Source: a bacterium
GTDB lineage: Bacteria > Patescibacteriota > Saccharimonadia > Saccharimonadales > Saccharimonadaceae
Reading direction: 5' to 3'
NCBI GenBank assembly: GCA_030427525.1
Contig: JAUIBD010000001.1
Coordinates: 82,628-146,627 of the forward strand
DNA: 64,000 nt
Positions 52,914 through 62,504 of the stretch are shown piece after piece. A program made the position numbers and the translations under genes. How positions within the stretch are numbered: position 1 is the stretch's first letter; every line of letters starts with the position of its first letter. Below the pieces are notes generated by a model. That model saw only the letters and a program-made list of their open reading frames with translations. It made no database searches and was not told where the DNA came from.

Positions 52914-53398
52914 AGGGCCTCACTTTCAGTAAATTCTTTTGCTTCATCGGGGTACTTATATATCATTGCTTCGCCGGGGTCGCCGCTGTCGACAAGGAAA
53001 TTTCCTCGTAATGTATTGCGACCGATTAATATTGGGTAGGTCTGCGTTGATCTATCTGACAGAGTAAACTTAGCGTTCAAACGTTTGCCATGCAGCTTCA
53101 CAGACATGTTCACGACATAGCGAGTTTGTTCGTGACCAGTCGAGCTAGTGACCTCGCGTGTACCAACAACCGGTTTTCGAACCACCTTTCCAGTGTAATA
53201 GTTCGATTCTGGCCCGAATAGTTTAAACGTCGCAACCTTATTTTTGATTTTTATATCAGACGCCCACAGTGATGATGTGCGAGCTCCTGTATCAATACGA
53301 GCAGGTATGTCCTTAAGGTTTTTATAGCCAACAAAATCGACTAGTGATGATACACCGATTACTGTGTCTGGTAGTTTGTTGGATGTCATATTGCTCAT
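52910..53398 (-). CDS. RimB-like aspartyl protease (pfam Zn_protease family)
   Basis: This 162-residue protein has the retropepsin-like ARIDTGARTSSLWA near residue 35 and later TYPILIGRNTLRGNFLVD, the pattern of proteins named ATP-dependent zinc protease or RimB. In Pseudomonas RimB is encoded with RimK and trims its products. Two starts are possible: 53398, or 53389, which lies 7 nt after a TACAAT that overlaps the first ATG. It lies 15 nt after the DUF1704 gene. Confidence 0.85.
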   Translation of the reverse strand: MSNMTSNKLPDTVIGVSSLVDFVGYKNLKDIPARIDTGARTSSLWASDIKIKNKVATFKLFGPESNYYTGKVVRKPVVGTREVTSSTGHEQTRYVVNMSVKLHGKRLNAKFTLSDRSTQTYPILIGRNTLRGNFLVDSGDPGEAMIYKYPDEAKEFTESEAL

Positions 53399-53413
53399 TG
53401 TAACACCTTTGCC

Positions 53414-54868
53414 TTATGCTGCTTCCTGAAGATATGTTTGCACTTGCTTGGCTTCACCTTCAGTATCGGTGTGGTCATGCTTGGCTGCCAGCGAACTAAC
53501 AAGGGCTGCTTTTACATCAGCTGCCTTTGCGTAGTATGTACCATTTTTTTGCAGACCTTCCCAGTACATTTTGAGCTTTCTATAAATAACTCCAGGCATT
53601 GTTTGCGGTGTACCTCGAAACGCGTTATCTACGTGTGCAAAGGCAAGATCCTTAGCTTGTTTCATTACCTCATCGGTCATTTCACCATCATTTGCCAAGC
53701 GAACTGCAATAACGCGCCACGCAATTTCAAATGTTTGTCGAGCGTCACGCGGTGCATCATCAACGCCCAAAGCCAGACCAGCAACAATGTAGCGGTCACG
53801 AGCGCGGTTCATTGAAGGATTATCAAGATCACCCGCGAGAGCACATTCAAAAAGAACACCTTCCCCTTCTTCTACATCTGCATACTTTGCGGTACCGTAC
53901 TTCAAAGCACGGAGACCAGCTTCCTCGCCGTTCTGCCCACGCAGCGCATGTACGCCTATTTCATGAACCAGTAGTCGACGCAGTTCATCGGCAGTACGCA
54001 GTGTTGTTTCAGGCATTTTTACTAGTTTGTCTTCAACCTCAGTTGACGGAATTGAAATAGATGGATCAACCACAGACCGCCAGTCTTTTTCGTAAAGTCC
54101 CTGAGCGCGCAAAGCATTGTTAATAATATCTTTGCATTCGTCCGCACCATATTTCACCGTTTCATCTGTATCAGGTACAGCAGCAAGCATGTCTTTAAAG
54201 TATTCAAGCAAGACTTCACGCAGGGCGCCTAGCGTTTCAGCATCAATAATTTCAGCCTCTTCGGTATCAAGCTCTTTACCTTCGAAGTACTGCTCTAGCT
54301 GTTCCTTTACACGAATACCGTTTTCGTCACTTGGCGTGTACGCGGCTAAACGATTCCGTTCGGTTGTCATGATACCTTCGAATGTTGGTACATCAATTTC
54401 ACCGAATAGCGTTTCGTTCAGTGACACGAACTCATATACCGCTAACTCCTGCTCAGCAGCGCCACCTACTGTCTGCAAACGATGTGCTGATTCAGCCAGC
54501 ATCATCTTCTGTAGGTATGACTCATGCATGCCTGCGCTTAAATCGTACTCTTCGTCAGATAATTCACCAGATGCACGGTTCGCCTCAAGCTCTAGCACAG
54601 CCTTGTAAGTACGGCTTTTTCTGTCAGAGATTGATTCTTTTATCGTTGTCTCTCCAAGTCCTGGAGCAGCTTTTATTTCGTAGCCAAAATCATACAGTGT
54701 ACTGAGTTCTGGGTATGTGTAACTAGGAGTGTAGATTTCACCAGCAATAAATGCTTCTTTTTGCTGTTTTAACTCTGTTTTTCCACGCGCGAAGTCAAGA
54801 TATTCGATATATACGCTATCGGTTTCGGTATACGCTCTTTGGGCTGTATGACTTTCGTACGTGCTCAT
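53414..54868 (-). CDS. DUF1704 metallopeptidase (QEGLA/MATCAP-like)
   Basis: This 484-residue protein resembles DUF1704, the family of flavohemoglobin-associated QEGLA proteins and of the eukaryotic tubulin carboxypeptidase MATCAP. The zinc motif LLVHEIGVHALRGQNG lies near residue 305 and is followed by VEEGEGVLFE, equivalent to the QEGLA segment. In MATCAP this fold removes a C-terminal tyrosine from a protein. No signal peptide is seen, so it should act in the cytoplasm. TACTAT lies 6 nt before the ATG. Its position before rimB and rimK suggests a shared substrate. Confidence 0.85.
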   Translation of the reverse strand: MSTYESHTAQRAYTETDSVYIEYLDFARGKTELKQQKEAFIAGEIYTPSYTYPELSTLYDFGYEIKAAPGLGETTIKESISDRKSRTYKAVLELEANRASGELSDEEYDLSAGMHESYLQKMMLAESAHRLQTVGGAAEQELAVYEFVSLNETLFGEIDVPTFEGIMTTERNRLAAYTPSDENGIRVKEQLEQYFEGKELDTEEAEIIDAETLGALREVLLEYFKDMLAAVPDTDETVKYGADECKDIINNALRAQGLYEKDWRSVVDPSISIPSTEVEDKLVKMPETTLRTADELRRLLVHEIGVHALRGQNGEEAGLRALKYGTAKYADVEEGEGVLFECALAGDLDNPSMNRARDRYIVAGLALGVDDAPRDARQTFEIAWRVIAVRLANDGEMTDEVMKQAKDLAFAHVDNAFRGTPQTMPGVIYRKLKMYWEGLQKNGTYYAKAADVKAALVSSLAAKHDHTDTEGEAKQVQTYLQEAA

Positions 54869-54921
54869 GCTTAAATAGTAGCATATTATTGCTAATATGT
54901 CAATACTATGCTATCAGTTAG

Positions 54922-56022
54922 CTAGTTAAACAGGCTCCGTTTTTTGGCGGAATCGAATCGCTCAAGTAATTCTTTTTGTTTTTTAGAAAGTTTCGTTGGA
55001 ATATCAACAATTATCGATACAATGTGGGCACCTCTGCGGTCGCTACGTAGGTGTGGTACTCCATGGCCAGAAAGCTTGAAGTCAGTGCCGCTTTGCGTAC
55101 CGGCAGGTACTTTCATTTTCACGCTACCGTCGACAGTTTCGACTTTTATCTCTGTACCAAGTGCGGCATCTATCATCGATATATGCTCATCACTTAAGAT
55201 CAAATCTCCCTCGCGTGTGAACTTTTTATGAGCTTTCACGCGTATGTGCACATATAAGTCACCTTTCGGCGCATTAGCAGTTGCCTCGCCCCTTTCTTTT
55301 AAGCGAATCGTTGCACCATCATCGATACCTGCCGGAACTTTTAGGGTAACCGTTTGCTTGCGACGTTCTGTGCCTTTGCCATGGCACACAGTACATTCTT
55401 TCTCTGGAACTTTACCTCGGCCCTGGCACGTTTCACAAACAACTGCCTGTTGAATTGCGCCAAACATAGTATTCATCACACGTGTTTGCTGACCAGCACC
55501 TTTACACGTATCACAAGTTTTCATGCTGTGTCCTGGCTCTACAGTCGAACCTTTGCAGTGGCTACACTCGTCTTCCATAGTAAGCTCGAGTTCGCGCTCT
55601 ACGCCGAACACAGCCTGCTCGAACGAAAGTGTAATTTGTGTTTCAACATCGCGACCTCGTTGTGGTCCACGTGATGTTTGGCCGCCACCAAAAAATTGTC
55701 CGAATATATCGCCAAGTCCGCCATCGCCAAAGTCAAAGTGAACGTTTTGGCCATTAAACCCACCAAAGCCTTCAAATGGGTTACCGCCACCACCTCCCCC
55801 AGCGCCACCTACGCCAGCATGGCCGAATTGATCGTAGCGTTGACGTTTCTGTTTGTCTTTCAGCACTTCGTAGGCTTCATTGGCTTCTTTAAATTTTGTT
55901 TCGTCACCGCCTTCTTTGTCAGGGTGATATTTTACAGCCAATTTCCGAAAAGCCTTCTTGATTTCGTCATCAGAAGCAGTTTTTTCTACACCTAAAATTT
56001 CATAGTAATCACGTTTTGACAT
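54922..56022 (-). CDS. dnaJ: chaperone DnaJ
   Basis: This 366-residue DnaJ has the J domain with YHPDKEG, a Gly/Phe-rich linker, four CxxCxGxG zinc repeats ([31 protein letters not shown]) and the C-terminal substrate-binding domains. It stimulates DnaK. TATACT lies 8 nt before the ATG and a CIRCE operator lies just upstream of that, so HrcA should repress it. Confidence 0.97.
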   Translation of the reverse strand: MSKRDYYEILGVEKTASDDEIKKAFRKLAVKYHPDKEGGDETKFKEANEAYEVLKDKQKRQRYDQFGHAGVGGAGGGGGGNPFEGFGGFNGQNVHFDFGDGGLGDIFGQFFGGGQTSRGPQRGRDVETQITLSFEQAVFGVERELELTMEDECSHCKGSTVEPGHSMKTCDTCKGAGQQTRVMNTMFGAIQQAVVCETCQGRGKVPEKECTVCHGKGTERRKQTVTLKVPAGIDDGATIRLKERGEATANAPKGDLYVHIRVKAHKKFTREGDLILSDEHISMIDAALGTEIKVETVDGSVKMKVPAGTQSGTDFKLSGHGVPHLRSDRRGAHIVSIIVDIPTKLSKKQKELLERFDSAKKRSLFN

Positions 56023-56041
56023 CTGTTATTAGTATAAAGAT

Positions 56042-56068
56042 TTAGCACTCAAAATGCAAGAGTGCTAA
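56042..56068. promoter_or_regulatory. CIRCE operator at dnaJ
   Basis: TTAGCACTC-N9-GAGTGCTAA, a perfect consensus CIRCE, starts 20 bp upstream of the dnaJ ATG, immediately before its -10 TATACT. HrcA binds CIRCE and blocks transcription until heat stress. Confidence 0.96.
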
Positions 56069-56075
56069 TCGTTGC

Positions 56076-57053
56076 CTACTCACGTTCTAGACTATGGTCG
56101 GTCTCATCAGCGATATCATGACCAATAATCTCCTCTATCAAATCTTCAACGGTGAGAACACCTACTACTTTATCGTCCTTTTCTATGGCTACCATATGAG
56201 TCTTCAGGCCAAAAAATTTTCGAAGCATCGTATCAAGCGCTGTACGGCTGCCTACCAGAATAGTTTTGTGTAGTCTAAAGTCGGTAACTGCTACTGGGTA
56301 CTCATCGAAGTCGATGTCTACCATATCTTTCATCAAAAGCACGCCGTAACACTGGCTAAGTTTACTATCAAACACTGGCACCCGGCTATAGCCTTTCTCT
56401 TTTATTTCGTCGACAGTTTTTGCATCAAGGATCGCAGTGTTTTTCAGCCAGTACACTTCCTTGATTGGTTGCATTATGCTGCCGACTTGCTTTTCACTCA
56501 TCTGCAAAGCTGCTTGAATAATCTCAACTTCATCTTCGTCGAGTTCACTGTCGCCTTTGTGATGTTCGCCCACTATCATCCCCAGTTCATCGCGTGAATG
56601 AAGCTGACGCTCTTCCTTCGAAATCAACGCATCAAGCAGTAGCTGAATTGGTTTTGAAAATATATAGGTAATCGCAATAACTACTCTCAAAAATGGTGCA
56701 AAGAATGCACAGAAACGTAACGCAAACCGTGCAAATACCGCCTGGGGTATAACTTCGCCAAATATCACAATTAAAATCGTGCTGATGAACCCGGCTAAAA
56801 TCCCCTGAAAATGTGGCTCGAGAATAAGTGATAGCGTAGACACCATGGCAATATTGCCGAATAGAATACTTGCGAGGCTAAGGTGCGTTTTTTGACGCAA
56901 TGGTAATACCCTGGCAGCATCCTTGTTACCAAGTTTTTTCTTGCGTCGCAGGTCATCTAAATCGAGTGACATCAGCGAAATATTAAGTCCAGAAAAAATT
57001 GCCGACAGGCCGACAAGAATAATAACTTCAATGACAAGAATCGCTATATTCAC
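56076..57053 (-). CDS. CNNM/CorC-family membrane protein with CBS domains
   Basis: This 325-residue protein has a DUF21/CNNM membrane domain (about residues 1-150; GLNISLMSLDLDDLRRKKKLG, VIFGEVIPQAVFARF) and a pair of CBS domains (IMQPIKEVYWL and THMVAIEKDDKVVGVLTVEDLIEEIIG). Relatives export magnesium or resist cobalt. The start is GTG 57053, with TATAAT 7 nt upstream, so it is probably leaderless. The usual CorC_HlyC domain after the CBS pair is absent. Confidence 0.9.
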   Translation of the reverse strand: MNIAILVIEVIILVGLSAIFSGLNISLMSLDLDDLRRKKKLGNKDAARVLPLRQKTHLSLASILFGNIAMVSTLSLILEPHFQGILAGFISTILIVIFGEVIPQAVFARFALRFCAFFAPFLRVVIAITYIFSKPIQLLLDALISKEERQLHSRDELGMIVGEHHKGDSELDEDEVEIIQAALQMSEKQVGSIMQPIKEVYWLKNTAILDAKTVDEIKEKGYSRVPVFDSKLSQCYGVLLMKDMVDIDFDEYPVAVTDFRLHKTILVGSRTALDTMLRKFFGLKTHMVAIEKDDKVVGVLTVEDLIEEIIGHDIADETDHSLERE

Positions 57054-57082
57054 TGAGACTATTATACGATATTACCCTGTCA

Positions 57083-58216
57083 CTAGTGGTAATTGCCGCC
57101 AGTATTGGTAATGTGCAGGTCGTGTGGATGACTTTCAATCAAAGATGCTTGCGTAATTTGAATTAATTCACCGTCTGCCTGCGCCTCGGCAACACTGGGT
57201 GTACCCAAATAGAATAATCCTGAAACTACGCCCCCCTTGAATTGGTCTACTAGTTGCTCGACTGTTCCGGAACAAGGAATTATACCTTCTACGCCTTCGG
57301 CTATTAGGGTATCTTTGCCGCTATAATTTTTGCCATGAAACTCGTCTTCTGAACTTACCTCAAGCCCACGCTTCATTGAAGCCAGCGAACCCATACCGCG
57401 GTATTCTTTGAATGTATAGGTTTTGGCACCATTCAGTAGTGAGTTGTAGCTCGCTGGTACGTCTTTTGCGGCTATCTCAAATAATCTTCCTGGTGATTCC
57501 TCGCAGGCTGCAAACATACGCCCCATCATTACCGTACTTGCTCCAGCGACAATTGCTTTTACCACATCGCCTGAGTTTATAATGCCGCCATCAGCTATTA
57601 GTGGTACGTCAGCTTTTTTAGCAATGGGTGCAATTTCAAGTAGAGCACTGAGTTGCGGTACACCCATGCCTGAGACAATTCTCGTGGAACAAATTGCTCC
57701 TGGACCCATGCCAACACGCAGGCCATCTGCGCCAGCATCGATTAAAGCCGTGGCTGCTTCAGCTGTAGCAACACTGCCTGCAATGACGTCCAAGTTGAAA
57801 TTCTTTTTTACATATATAGTTGCTTCGATCACTTTTTTCGCATAACCATGCGCAGAATCTATCAAAATTGCATCCGCGCCAGCTTCTATGAGCGCTGCGA
57901 CACGCTTTTCATAGCCTTTGCTCGAACCGACTGCAGCTGCTGCATGATACCCAGCTTTTTTTACCTTTCTTACTTCTGTTGCCTGAGCCTCAATAGTCAG
58001 GTTTCTATGTATTATGCCAATGCCCCCTTGCTTTGCTAATGCAATGGCTAGCTCGCCTTCTGTCACAGTGTCCATAGGCGAAGAAACAAAAGGAGCCGTC
58101 AAGCGAATGTTGCGACTCAATCGTGTGTCTAGTTGTATTTCGTCTCGTTCAAAGTCGGTATAGCCCGGCTTGACCAAAACATCGTTGAATGTGAGATATG
58201 TTTTTAGTGTGTCCAT
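57083..58216 (-). CDS. guaB: IMP dehydrogenase without CBS domains
   Basis: This 377-residue TIM-barrel enzyme has [26 protein letters not shown], the catalytic Cys loop [15 protein letters not shown] and the flap [10 protein letters not shown]. These fit IMP dehydrogenase (NAD-dependent oxidation of IMP to XMP) better than GMP reductase. The CBS pair that normally interrupts the barrel is missing, so nucleotide control through it is lost. TATACT lies 5 nt before the ATG. Confidence 0.9.
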   Translation of the reverse strand: MDTLKTYLTFNDVLVKPGYTDFERDEIQLDTRLSRNIRLTAPFVSSPMDTVTEGELAIALAKQGGIGIIHRNLTIEAQATEVRKVKKAGYHAAAAVGSSKGYEKRVAALIEAGADAILIDSAHGYAKKVIEATIYVKKNFNLDVIAGSVATAEAATALIDAGADGLRVGMGPGAICSTRIVSGMGVPQLSALLEIAPIAKKADVPLIADGGIINSGDVVKAIVAGASTVMMGRMFAACEESPGRLFEIAAKDVPASYNSLLNGAKTYTFKEYRGMGSLASMKRGLEVSSEDEFHGKNYSGKDTLIAEGVEGIIPCSGTVEQLVDQFKGGVVSGLFYLGTPSVAEAQADGELIQITQASLIESHPHDLHITNTGGNYH

Positions 58217-58250
58217 GCTTTAGTATACCTGAACTAATGTGTATATGTAA

Positions 58251-58277
58251 AAGTAGGCAACACGATGTTGCCTACTT
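58251..58277 (-). terminator. terminator after dnaK
   Basis: AAGTAGGCAACA and TGTTGCCTACTT form a perfect 12-bp stem with a three-base loop, 20 nt past the dnaK stop. Confidence 0.85.
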
Positions 58278-58297
58278 TCTCATTTTTACTACTCGAC

Positions 58298-60178
58298 TTA
58301 CTTTTCGTCGATGACTTCGCCTTCTACAGGTTCGTCTTTTTCAGATTTCTTTTCGTCTGATTCACCTTCTGCTGGCGCTGCCTGCTCGTACATTTTTGCA
58401 CCGATGGGCATGATTGCGTCGTTTAAAGCTTTCATGGCTGCTTCAAGTTCTTCCTTGTCGTCAGAATCTTTCTTTTCTTCGGCAGTCTTTACAGCCTCTT
58501 CAATGGTTTTCTTGTCTTCATCAGAAATCTTGTCTTTATACTCGTCTGGCATTTTCTTTGCCTGGTAGATCGCGTTTTCTAGCATGTTCTTTGCATCTAC
58601 AGCTTCACGCTTTTTCTTGTCTTCATCAGCATGCGCTTCGGCTTCTTTTTGCGCCTTTTCGATGTCTTCTTTAGACATATTGCCAGATTCCTGGATAGTA
58701 ATGGATTGCTCTTTACCGGTGCCCTTATCTTTTGCTGTTACGTTCAATAGACCGTTTGCATCGAGGTTGAAGGTTACTTCGATTTGCGGTACACCACGTG
58801 GCGCTGGTGCAATGCCGTCTAGTACGAATTTGCCCAGTGATTTGTTGTCCTGTGCGAATTCGCGCTCACCTTGCAGTACATGAATTTCTACCTGCGGCTG
58901 GTTGTCTGCAGCAGTTGAAAATGTCTCAGACTTACTGGTAGGAATGGTTGTGTTTCGTTCAATTAGCTTGGTCGTTACATTACCCATGGTTTCAATACCA
59001 AGGCTTAGTGGTGTCACGTCTAGCAGCAGTACGTCTTTTACGTCACCAGCCAGCACACCACCCTGTATCGCAGCGCCGATTGCCACAACTTCGTCTGGGT
59101 TGACACCTTGCATAGGGTCTTTGCCGAAGATTTCTTTCACTTTCTCAACCACGGCTGGCATACGTGTCATACCACCAACCAAGACAACTTCGTTGATGTC
59201 TTTGGCTGAAAGCTTGGCGTCTTTAAGCGCTTTTTCAACTGGCTCGACTGTTTTCTGGATGAGGTCTGCTACAAGATCTTCAAGCTTCGAACGAGTCAGT
59301 GTATACTCAAAATGCTTTGGACCATCCGCGTCTGCGGTTAAGAATGGCAAGTTGATATCGACTTGCGGTGTGCTAGAAAGCTCTTTCTTTGCTTTTTCTG
59401 CTTCGTCTTTCAGACGCTGCAGGGCTGCGTTGTCTTTCTTTAAGTCGATGCCTTCTTGCTTCTTGAATTCTTCTAGGAAGTGGTCGACAATCCTATTGTC
59501 GAAGTCTTCACCACCCAGGTGAGTGTCGCCATTGGTGCTTTTTACTTCAAACACACCGTCGCCAAGCTCTAGAACGGATACGTCGAAGGTACCGCCACCG
59601 AGGTCGAATACGACTATCTTTTCTTCTTTGCCTTTGTCTAGACCGTAGGCTAGGGCAGCTGCAGTTGGCTCGTTTATGATTCGCTTTACTTCCAGGCCAG
59701 CGATTTTACCGGCGTCTTTGGTAGCCTGACGCTGTGAATCGTCAAAGTATGCAGGCACGGTAATGACCGCTTCTGTCACAGGTTCGCCAAGGTGTTTCTC
59801 GGCGTCAGCTTTTAGCTTGCCCAGGATCATTGCAGAGACTTCTTCTGGCGTGTAATCTTTGCCGTCCATCTTTACTGCAACACCAGTGCCTTTTTTCACG
59901 ATTTCAAATGGCATGATGTCGTGATCTTTTTGGACTTCTTTGTCGCTGAATTTACGGCCAATCAAACGCTTCACACCGTAAATGGTGTTTTTTGCGTTCG
60001 TTACTCGCTGTCGTTGGGCTACTTGGCCAACAATTCGTTCGCCTTTTTTAGTTACTGCTACAACGCTTGGTGTGGTGCGGTTGCCTTCTGCATTGGCAAT
60101 TACCTCTGGCTTGCCTGCTACCATGTAGGCAACTGCAGAGTTAGTTGTTCCTAGGTCGATTCCGATAATTTTTCCCAT
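58298..60178 (-). CDS. dnaK: chaperone DnaK
   Basis: This 626-residue Hsp70 has [48 protein letters not shown] and a charged C-terminal tail ending [10 protein letters not shown]. It folds proteins with DnaJ and GrpE. A strong AGGAGG lies 8 nt before the ATG in a leader of about 85 nt, so it is not leaderless. Transcription starts from its own CIRCE-controlled promoter between grpE and dnaK. Confidence 0.98.
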   Translation of the reverse strand: MGKIIGIDLGTTNSAVAYMVAGKPEVIANAEGNRTTPSVVAVTKKGERIVGQVAQRQRVTNAKNTIYGVKRLIGRKFSDKEVQKDHDIMPFEIVKKGTGVAVKMDGKDYTPEEVSAMILGKLKADAEKHLGEPVTEAVITVPAYFDDSQRQATKDAGKIAGLEVKRIINEPTAAALAYGLDKGKEEKIVVFDLGGGTFDVSVLELGDGVFEVKSTNGDTHLGGEDFDNRIVDHFLEEFKKQEGIDLKKDNAALQRLKDEAEKAKKELSSTPQVDINLPFLTADADGPKHFEYTLTRSKLEDLVADLIQKTVEPVEKALKDAKLSAKDINEVVLVGGMTRMPAVVEKVKEIFGKDPMQGVNPDEVVAIGAAIQGGVLAGDVKDVLLLDVTPLSLGIETMGNVTTKLIERNTTIPTSKSETFSTAADNQPQVEIHVLQGEREFAQDNKSLGKFVLDGIAPAPRGVPQIEVTFNLDANGLLNVTAKDKGTGKEQSITIQESGNMSKEDIEKAQKEAEAHADEDKKKREAVDAKNMLENAIYQAKKMPDEYKDKISDEDKKTIEEAVKTAEEKKDSDDKEELEAAMKALNDAIMPIGAKMYEQAAPAEGESDEKKSEKDEPVEGEVIDEK

Positions 60179-60228
60179 GTAGGGTTCCTCCTATTTTATG
60201 ATAAGTATGTAAAATCTTTGTAAATTTC

Positions 60229-60256
60229 TTGGCACTCCTCGCAGAATAGTGCCAAA
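60229..60256. promoter_or_regulatory. degenerate CIRCE-like repeat in the dnaK leader
   Basis: TTGGCACTC and TAGTGCCAA lie 9 bp apart, the arm and spacer lengths of CIRCE but with three mismatches to consensus. Its TTGGCAC half matches the variant at hrcA. It lies downstream of the dnaK -10, so it could be a second HrcA site or an RNA hairpin (8 bp perfect). Confidence 0.55.
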
Positions 60257-60259
60257 TCT

Positions 60260-60303
60260 ACTTCCATAATAGCGAGTTAGCACTCTCGTGTCAAGAGTGC
60301 TAA
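60260..60303. promoter_or_regulatory. dnaK promoter with CIRCE operator
   Basis: CIRCE TTAGCACTC-N9-GAGTGCTAA lies at 60277-60303, extended to 13-bp arms by flanking CGAG/CTCG. On the minus strand TTGACA lies in the CIRCE spacer and TATTAT 17 bp downstream, a consensus-spaced promoter. HrcA binding would cover the -35 box. Confidence 0.95.
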
Positions 60304-60329
60304 CTCGTGTCTTTACCTCTGTTGAAAAC

Positions 60330-60358
60330 AAAAAGTACCCAGATTTTGGGCACTTTTT
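60330..60358 (-). terminator. terminator after grpE
   Basis: AAAAAGT-CCCA pairs with TGGG-ACTTTTT (one A-C mismatch) around a short loop, just before the grpE stop at 60372 in reading direction and upstream of the dnaK promoter. Confidence 0.65.
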
Positions 60359-60371
60359 TGGCATTATTGGC

Positions 60372-60836
60372 TTACTTTCGAGTAACTTTTACCATTGCAT
60401 GACGCATGGGCGTGCCATTCAGCGTATAGCCAGCTTGCAGCTCTTCGGCAATGACTTCTTGTTCGCCGGTGGTGTCTTCATCGAACTGGATTGCTTCGTG
60501 GAGCTCTGGGTTAAACGCCGTACCTGGTGTGGCTTCGATGCGTTTCACATTCAATGCTTCGAGTGATTTTTCAAGATTTTTCACTAGCCCTGCGATACCT
60601 TGTGCCCACTTGTTATCTGCTAGCTCGGCTGGTGTATGTGCAATTGCACGCTCGATGTTATCAATAACAGGAAGAAGTTTTAATATCGCACTAGATTGCC
60701 CACTATCACGAGCAAAAGCTTTTTCAGCTTCCATTCGTTTTCGATAGTTTTCGAAATCAGCTCTCGTGCGCTGGAGATCAAGTGTGAGGTCGGCTATCTG
60801 CTGCTGCAGGTCATCCTGTTGTTTACTTTTTGCCAT
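60372..60836 (-). CDS. grpE: nucleotide exchange factor GrpE
   Basis: This 154-residue protein has a coiled-coil N terminus (DLQQQIADLTLDLQRTRADFENYRKRME) and the C-terminal beta domain with NPELHEAIQF and EELQAGYTLNGTPMRHAMVKV. It releases ADP from DnaK. AAGGAGG lies 6 nt before the ATG. A 51-residue frame upstream overlaps it by 14 nt. Confidence 0.96.
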   Translation of the reverse strand: MAKSKQQDDLQQQIADLTLDLQRTRADFENYRKRMEAEKAFARDSGQSSAILKLLPVIDNIERAIAHTPAELADNKWAQGIAGLVKNLEKSLEALNVKRIEATPGTAFNPELHEAIQFDEDTTGEQEVIAEELQAGYTLNGTPMRHAMVKVTRK

Positions 60837-60978
60837 TCCGCCTCCTTGAAATTATCGGTATTTCTGCTCCGGAATATATGATGTATGCAAATACAACTCC
60901 TAATGCAACAATTAGCGTAACTACACCTATCGCCCATGTCGGCCAGTTGCTCATCATTTCACCGAACAATTCCGCCAT
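60823..60978 (-). CDS. small membrane ORF between hrcA and grpE, 51 residues
   Basis: This frame encodes MAELFGEMMSNWPTW, one membrane helix (about residues 16-35, IGVVTLIVALGVVFAYII) and a basic tail. Its ATG comes one base after the hrcA stop and its end overlaps grpE by 14 nt, so it sits in the heat-shock operon with coupled translation. I do not recognise it. Conservation of this gap in relatives would settle whether it is expressed. Confidence 0.6.
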   Translation of the reverse strand: MAELFGEMMSNWPTWAIGVVTLIVALGVVFAYIIYSGAEIPIISRRRNGKK

Positions 60979-60979
60979 A

Positions 60980-61684
60980 TTATAATGTCTCCTCGAGCAT
61001 TGCCCCTGTTTGGCGTACTAGTCGCATAACTCGGCCATAGCTCTGGCGGGTTGGGCCTAGCACACCGATGTAGCTGTTGTCTGAAAACGGCGAACGGAAA
61101 CGACTGATGATTAGCGTTGCGCCGCTGCTTTTTCCAATAGGGTTTTCGCTACCAATGAATACGTTCAACGGTTCGTTTGGCGCAGCTTCTCGCAGCCATG
61201 GCTCGAGATTGTCGAGCAACCGCGCAACTGATTGCGCATGATTACCGTTCATAAATTCTGGCTGGCTAAATAGATTTCCCATTCCACTGAGGTACAGCTC
61301 ATCACCAATCGTTGCGAGGCCAAGGTTTGAAGTGAGATCGACTAAACTGTCGACGGCGCTACGAATTGCCCTATCTGCACGTGAACCATGTGTTGCTACA
61401 CGTGCTTCGATAGCACGCGAGCTACGGTCAGGAGCCTGTAATTGTTCCTGCTGCTGCGTGAGTAGGTTTACGTAAAATCGGTAGCCTTTGTCTGTGGGAA
61501 TACGACCAGCGCTGGTGTGGGGCTGACTAATCAAGCCTAGTTCTTCAAGTTTCGCCATCTCGCTGCGAATCGTTGCGCTAGAAACATTAAATAGCTTCGC
61601 CAGTGTAACACTACCAACCGGCGCGGCAACTTCAGCGTATTGCTCGATGATTGAAGAAAGAATGGCGATTTGTCGCTCTGTCAT
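60980..61684 (-). CDS. hrcA: heat-inducible repressor HrcA
   Basis: This 234-residue repressor has the winged-helix domain with [39 protein letters not shown] and the later [18 protein letters not shown]. It binds CIRCE operators. ATG 61684 follows TATAAT by 6 nt; a longer frame to 61720 is rejected because it contains the promoter. It is shorter than typical HrcA (~340 residues), with a reduced central domain. It probably controls itself through a variant CIRCE. Confidence 0.93.
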   Translation of the reverse strand: MTERQIAILSSIIEQYAEVAAPVGSVTLAKLFNVSSATIRSEMAKLEELGLISQPHTSAGRIPTDKGYRFYVNLLTQQQEQLQAPDRSSRAIEARVATHGSRADRAIRSAVDSLVDLTSNLGLATIGDELYLSGMGNLFSQPEFMNGNHAQSVARLLDNLEPWLREAAPNEPLNVFIGSENPIGKSSGATLIISRFRSPFSDNSYIGVLGPTRQSYGRVMRLVRQTGAMLEETL

Positions 61685-61690
61685 GCTTGC

Positions 61691-61731
61691 ATTATAGCGT
61701 GTGTTTGGCACTCTGGTCAAGCGAGTGCCAG
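61691..61731. promoter_or_regulatory. hrcA promoter with variant CIRCE
   Basis: TTGGCACTC-N9-GAGTGCCAG at 61705-61731 has CIRCE arm and spacer lengths but GGCACTC/GAGTGCC cores. On the minus strand TTGACC lies in its spacer and TATAAT 18 bp on, the same layout as at dnaK. Confidence 0.85.
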
Positions 61732-61732
61732 A

Positions 61733-62455
61733 CTACGAGTTCTTTAGTTGTGTGAGTATTTCTTTGGCTACTTCTTTTGCGCGTTTATTTTCTTCACTAT
61801 TATCAGAACCATCTACCACGCGTGCTATCGTTTTTGACACACGCTCAAGACTATCATTCACAACATAGTGGAAATAATCTTTACTCAGGGCCTCTTCCAG
61901 CTCTTCAAGCGCTGACTGCTTTCTATTCTTTAGTTCTGCTTCTGTCATCTGTTCCCTGCCCGTCAAACGCTTCATCCACTCACCAAAGCTTGGCGGAACA
62001 ACGAAAAATATCGTCGTATCTTGTTTTGCATCACGCACATTGGAGACACCCTCTCTTGCCACCTCATTAATGGGTACTTTTCCGCTTTTGTGTGCACGTT
62101 CTAATTCTCGTACACTAATTCCAGATACTTGTTGGTTATGAATTAATTCTGCTTCTAAATACATACCATTCCTCAAATCGGTCAGCACGTCTTCCTCAGA
62201 TCGAAAGAAATATTGCACGCCATTTTGTTCCATGACACCATTTCGCAATTTCGGTGGGCGTGTGGTATCAGAAACAACTTGATGAAAATGACTGTGTTGT
62301 ACCAAATAATCTATTATTGCATTGCGGCCACTTCCTGTGATGCCTTGCAATATAACGAAGGGCATTTCGCTCAAAAGTCGCTTTGCTTCGATAGACGGGC
62401 TATAACCCTGAAGAATCTTCTCAAACTCATCACGTTTATGTAGTACAACTTCCAT
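61733..62455 (-). CDS. guanylate-kinase-like protein with altered P-loop
   Basis: This 240-residue protein resembles guanylate kinase: VSDTTRPPKLRNGVMEQNGVQYFF (GMP-binding), LEAELIHNQQVSGIS and TTIFFVVPPSFGEWMKRLTGR. The P-loop, however, reads QGITGSGRNAI: the invariant Lys and Ser/Thr of GxxGxGK[ST] are Arg and Asn. An extra ~30 residues precede it. It may be a weak kinase or have lost activity. TATAAG lies 6 nt before the ATG. Confidence 0.8.
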   Translation of the reverse strand: MEVVLHKRDEFEKILQGYSPSIEAKRLLSEMPFVILQGITGSGRNAIIDYLVQHSHFHQVVSDTTRPPKLRNGVMEQNGVQYFFRSEEDVLTDLRNGMYLEAELIHNQQVSGISVRELERAHKSGKVPINEVAREGVSNVRDAKQDTTIFFVVPPSFGEWMKRLTGREQMTEAELKNRKQSALEELEEALSKDYFHYVVNDSLERVSKTIARVVDGSDNSEENKRAKEVAKEILTQLKNS

Positions 62456-62504
62456 ACACTACTTATATCACACCGACAAGTATAGTGCTGTATACTTAAA
62501 TACA

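Noticed and set aside
57083-58216. GMP reductase instead of IMP dehydrogenase
   Set aside because: The catalytic loop [16 protein letters not shown] and the flap [10 protein letters not shown] match IMP dehydrogenase better, though CBS domains are missing.
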